This document shows positions 23,449-24,486 of a stretch of 24,486 nt of DNA, piece after piece. Every line of letters starts with the position of its first letter. The first letter of the stretch is position 1. Where the stretch lies: assembly GCA_022566355.1 (NCBI GenBank), contig JADFJB010000067.1, positions 1-24,486 of the forward strand, in the 5' to 3' direction. Source of the stretch: a candidate division KSB1 bacterium. GTDB lineage: Bacteria; Zhuqueibacterota; JdFR-76; DREG01. The notes beneath the pieces are model-generated. The model was not told the origin of the DNA and did no database searches. It worked only from the letters and a program-made list of their open reading frames with translations. The translations under genes were made by a program, and so were the position numbers.

Positions 23449-24474
23449 ATGTTCAAATCGAATAAAGCAAAATTTGCTATTGGAATCCTGATAAGTATTG
23501 TTTTTCTCTACCTGGTTTTCGATCAGATTGATCTAAGACAAGCCGGTGAAGCTTTACAAAAAGCTAACTATTATTACTTACTTCCCGCTACAATATTTTT
23601 ATTTTTGAGTCTTTGGTTCCGTGCTTATCGATGGGGAATATTTTTTAGGCCACTTAAAGTAATGAAACTAAGTAATCTTTTTTCAGCTTTAATGGTGGGT
23701 TATATGGGAAATACAATATTCCCATTTAAGCTGGGTGAGATTTTGCGGGCTCATTCAATCGGGAAAGTGGAAAATTTCTCTAAAGTCGCTTCTTTTGCCA
23801 CGATTGTTGTGGAAAGGATGCTTGACTTAATTTTCCTTTTGTTGTTATTAGGTATCGCACTTTTCTTTCAATCGTTTGACGGGTATGGAATTGTGAAAAG
23901 CGGCGGGTTTATTTTGTTTGCTGTTGTGGTCGCAGGGATCATTTTCCTGGTATTTTTAATCGTAAAAACAGATAAAACACTCCTGTTTTATCGGAGAATT
24001 ACAAGCGTTTTTCCCGCTAAACTGCGTGATAAAGGGGAAAAAATCTTAATTTCGTTGCTTAGTGGATTACTGGTTATAAAAAAACCGGAGTATTATTTAG
24101 CAATAGCCATCTCATCCATAGCAATTTGGCTCTGTTATATTGCAACCATGATCATATTTATTTATGCATTTGATTTGGATGAAAAATATTTTAATGGGGA
24201 TTTTGCCCAGATAACACTCGCAAGTATAACAATTCTGATCATGTCAGGGCTATCGGTTTCCATTCCGGCATCTCCAGGGTATGTTGGGACTTTTCATCTT
24301 TTTGTCATGCAGGCACTAATCATTTATAATGTACCTAACAGCCAGGCGTTCAGCTTTGCGGTTATACTGCATTTGTTTAGTATGGCGCCACCGGCAATTA
24401 TGGGAATGTATTATTTTTTTAAGCAACATATTTCATTAAAAGAAGCGTTAGAAAATAAAGGTGTATTAGAATAG
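23449..24474 (+). CDS. YbhN/AglD-type multi-spanning membrane protein (LPG synthase-flippase domain family)
   Basis: Inner-membrane protein of 341 residues with about eight hydrophobic helices. It belongs to the family that includes the transmembrane domain of MprF (lysylphosphatidylglycerol synthase), YbhN and UPF0104 (flippase-like domain). Family marks are the early RAYRWGIFF motif, the LMVGYMGNTIFPFKLGEILRAHSIG segment with its conserved Gly-Asn-Pro-Arg, a mid-protein ERMLDLIFLL, and the late SIPASPGYVGTFHLF motif. No synthase domain follows. It probably moves or handles a lipid in the envelope; the substrate is unknown. I prefer ATG 23449; TTG 23434 would add five residues. It lies about 200 bases after the DUF3108 gene, so it may have its own promoter. 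The window ends 12 bases after its stop. Confidence 0.88.
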   Translation: MFKSNKAKFAIGILISIVFLYLVFDQIDLRQAGEALQKANYYYLLPATIFLFLSLWFRAYRWGIFFRPLKVMKLSNLFSALMVGYMGNTIFPFKLGEILRAHSIGKVENFSKVASFATIVVERMLDLIFLLLLLGIALFFQSFDGYGIVKSGGFILFAVVVAGIIFLVFLIVKTDKTLLFYRRITSVFPAKLRDKGEKILISLLSGLLVIKKPEYYLAIAISSIAIWLCYIATMIIFIYAFDLDEKYFNGDFAQITLASITILIMSGLSVSIPASPGYVGTFHLFVMQALIIYNVPNSQAFSFAVILHLFSMAPPAIMGMYYFFKQHISLKEALENKGVLE

Positions 24475-24486
24475 CGTGGGAGCAAT

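Overview
The window looks like a chromosomal segment from an AT-rich, Gram-negative-type bacterium. Supporting signs are signal peptides, a predicted beta-barrel-like exported protein, a lipoprotein and a lipid-flippase-like ABC exporter. Gene order (thrS-infC-rpmI-rplT-pheS-pheT, a small coiled-coil gene, zapA, rny, ymdB, folD), weak or missing Shine-Dalgarno sites on several genes, and tRNA genes that do not encode CCA suggest the FCB side of the tree (Calditrichota/KSB1/Ignavibacteria/Bacteroidota-like). This placement is inference. No rRNA or other marker in the window allows a firmer one. Nearly all genes are on the + strand.

Layout. (1) 1-1735: an AT-rich accessory stretch with two unrecognised genes, a TTG-started protein with one membrane helix (246-773) and a small exported beta-rich protein (858-1406). 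(2) 1736-2538: five tRNA genes, Ala-GGC, Gly-GCC, Cys-GCA, Leu-TAA and Val-GAC, ending in a terminator-like hairpin. (3) 2708-13062: a translation, division and RNA-decay block. thrS, infC, rpmI, rplT, pheS and pheT are packed with gaps of 9-15 bases. Then come a ZapB-like coiled-coil gene, zapA, a strong hairpin with nine T's, rny, ymdB and folD. infC has no ATG, GTG or TTG upstream of codon 61 and must start at ATC 4649, which has an ideal Shine-Dalgarno.

(4) 13063-14905: an imperfect palindromic intergenic element, a 13-base tandem repeat and a broken sodium:solute symporter gene with an in-frame TAA plus a +1 frameshift. (5) 15009-19034: rsgA, an M1 metallopeptidase lipoprotein, a Mth938/AAMDC-family protein and a GNAT acetyltransferase. 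(6) 19035-24474: palindromic repeats and a decayed family-4 glycosyltransferase. These are followed by a compact cell-envelope cluster: MsbA-like ABC exporter, low-molecular-weight protein tyrosine phosphatase, an exported DUF3108 protein, and, about 200 bases on, a YbhN/AglD-type multi-spanning membrane protein.

How the genes work together: blocks 2-3 supply tRNAs, two aminoacyl-tRNA synthetases, IF3, bL35 and bL20, and then division (ZapA), mRNA turnover (RNase Y, YmdB) and one-carbon metabolism (FolD). Block 6 looks like an envelope glycolipid or polysaccharide locus that has lost its glycosyltransferase. I did not find a convincing undescribed defence or mobile system. The most interesting items are the ATC-started infC, the hairpin-T9 placed directly against the rny Shine-Dalgarno, and the two genes caught in decay next to palindromic repeats.
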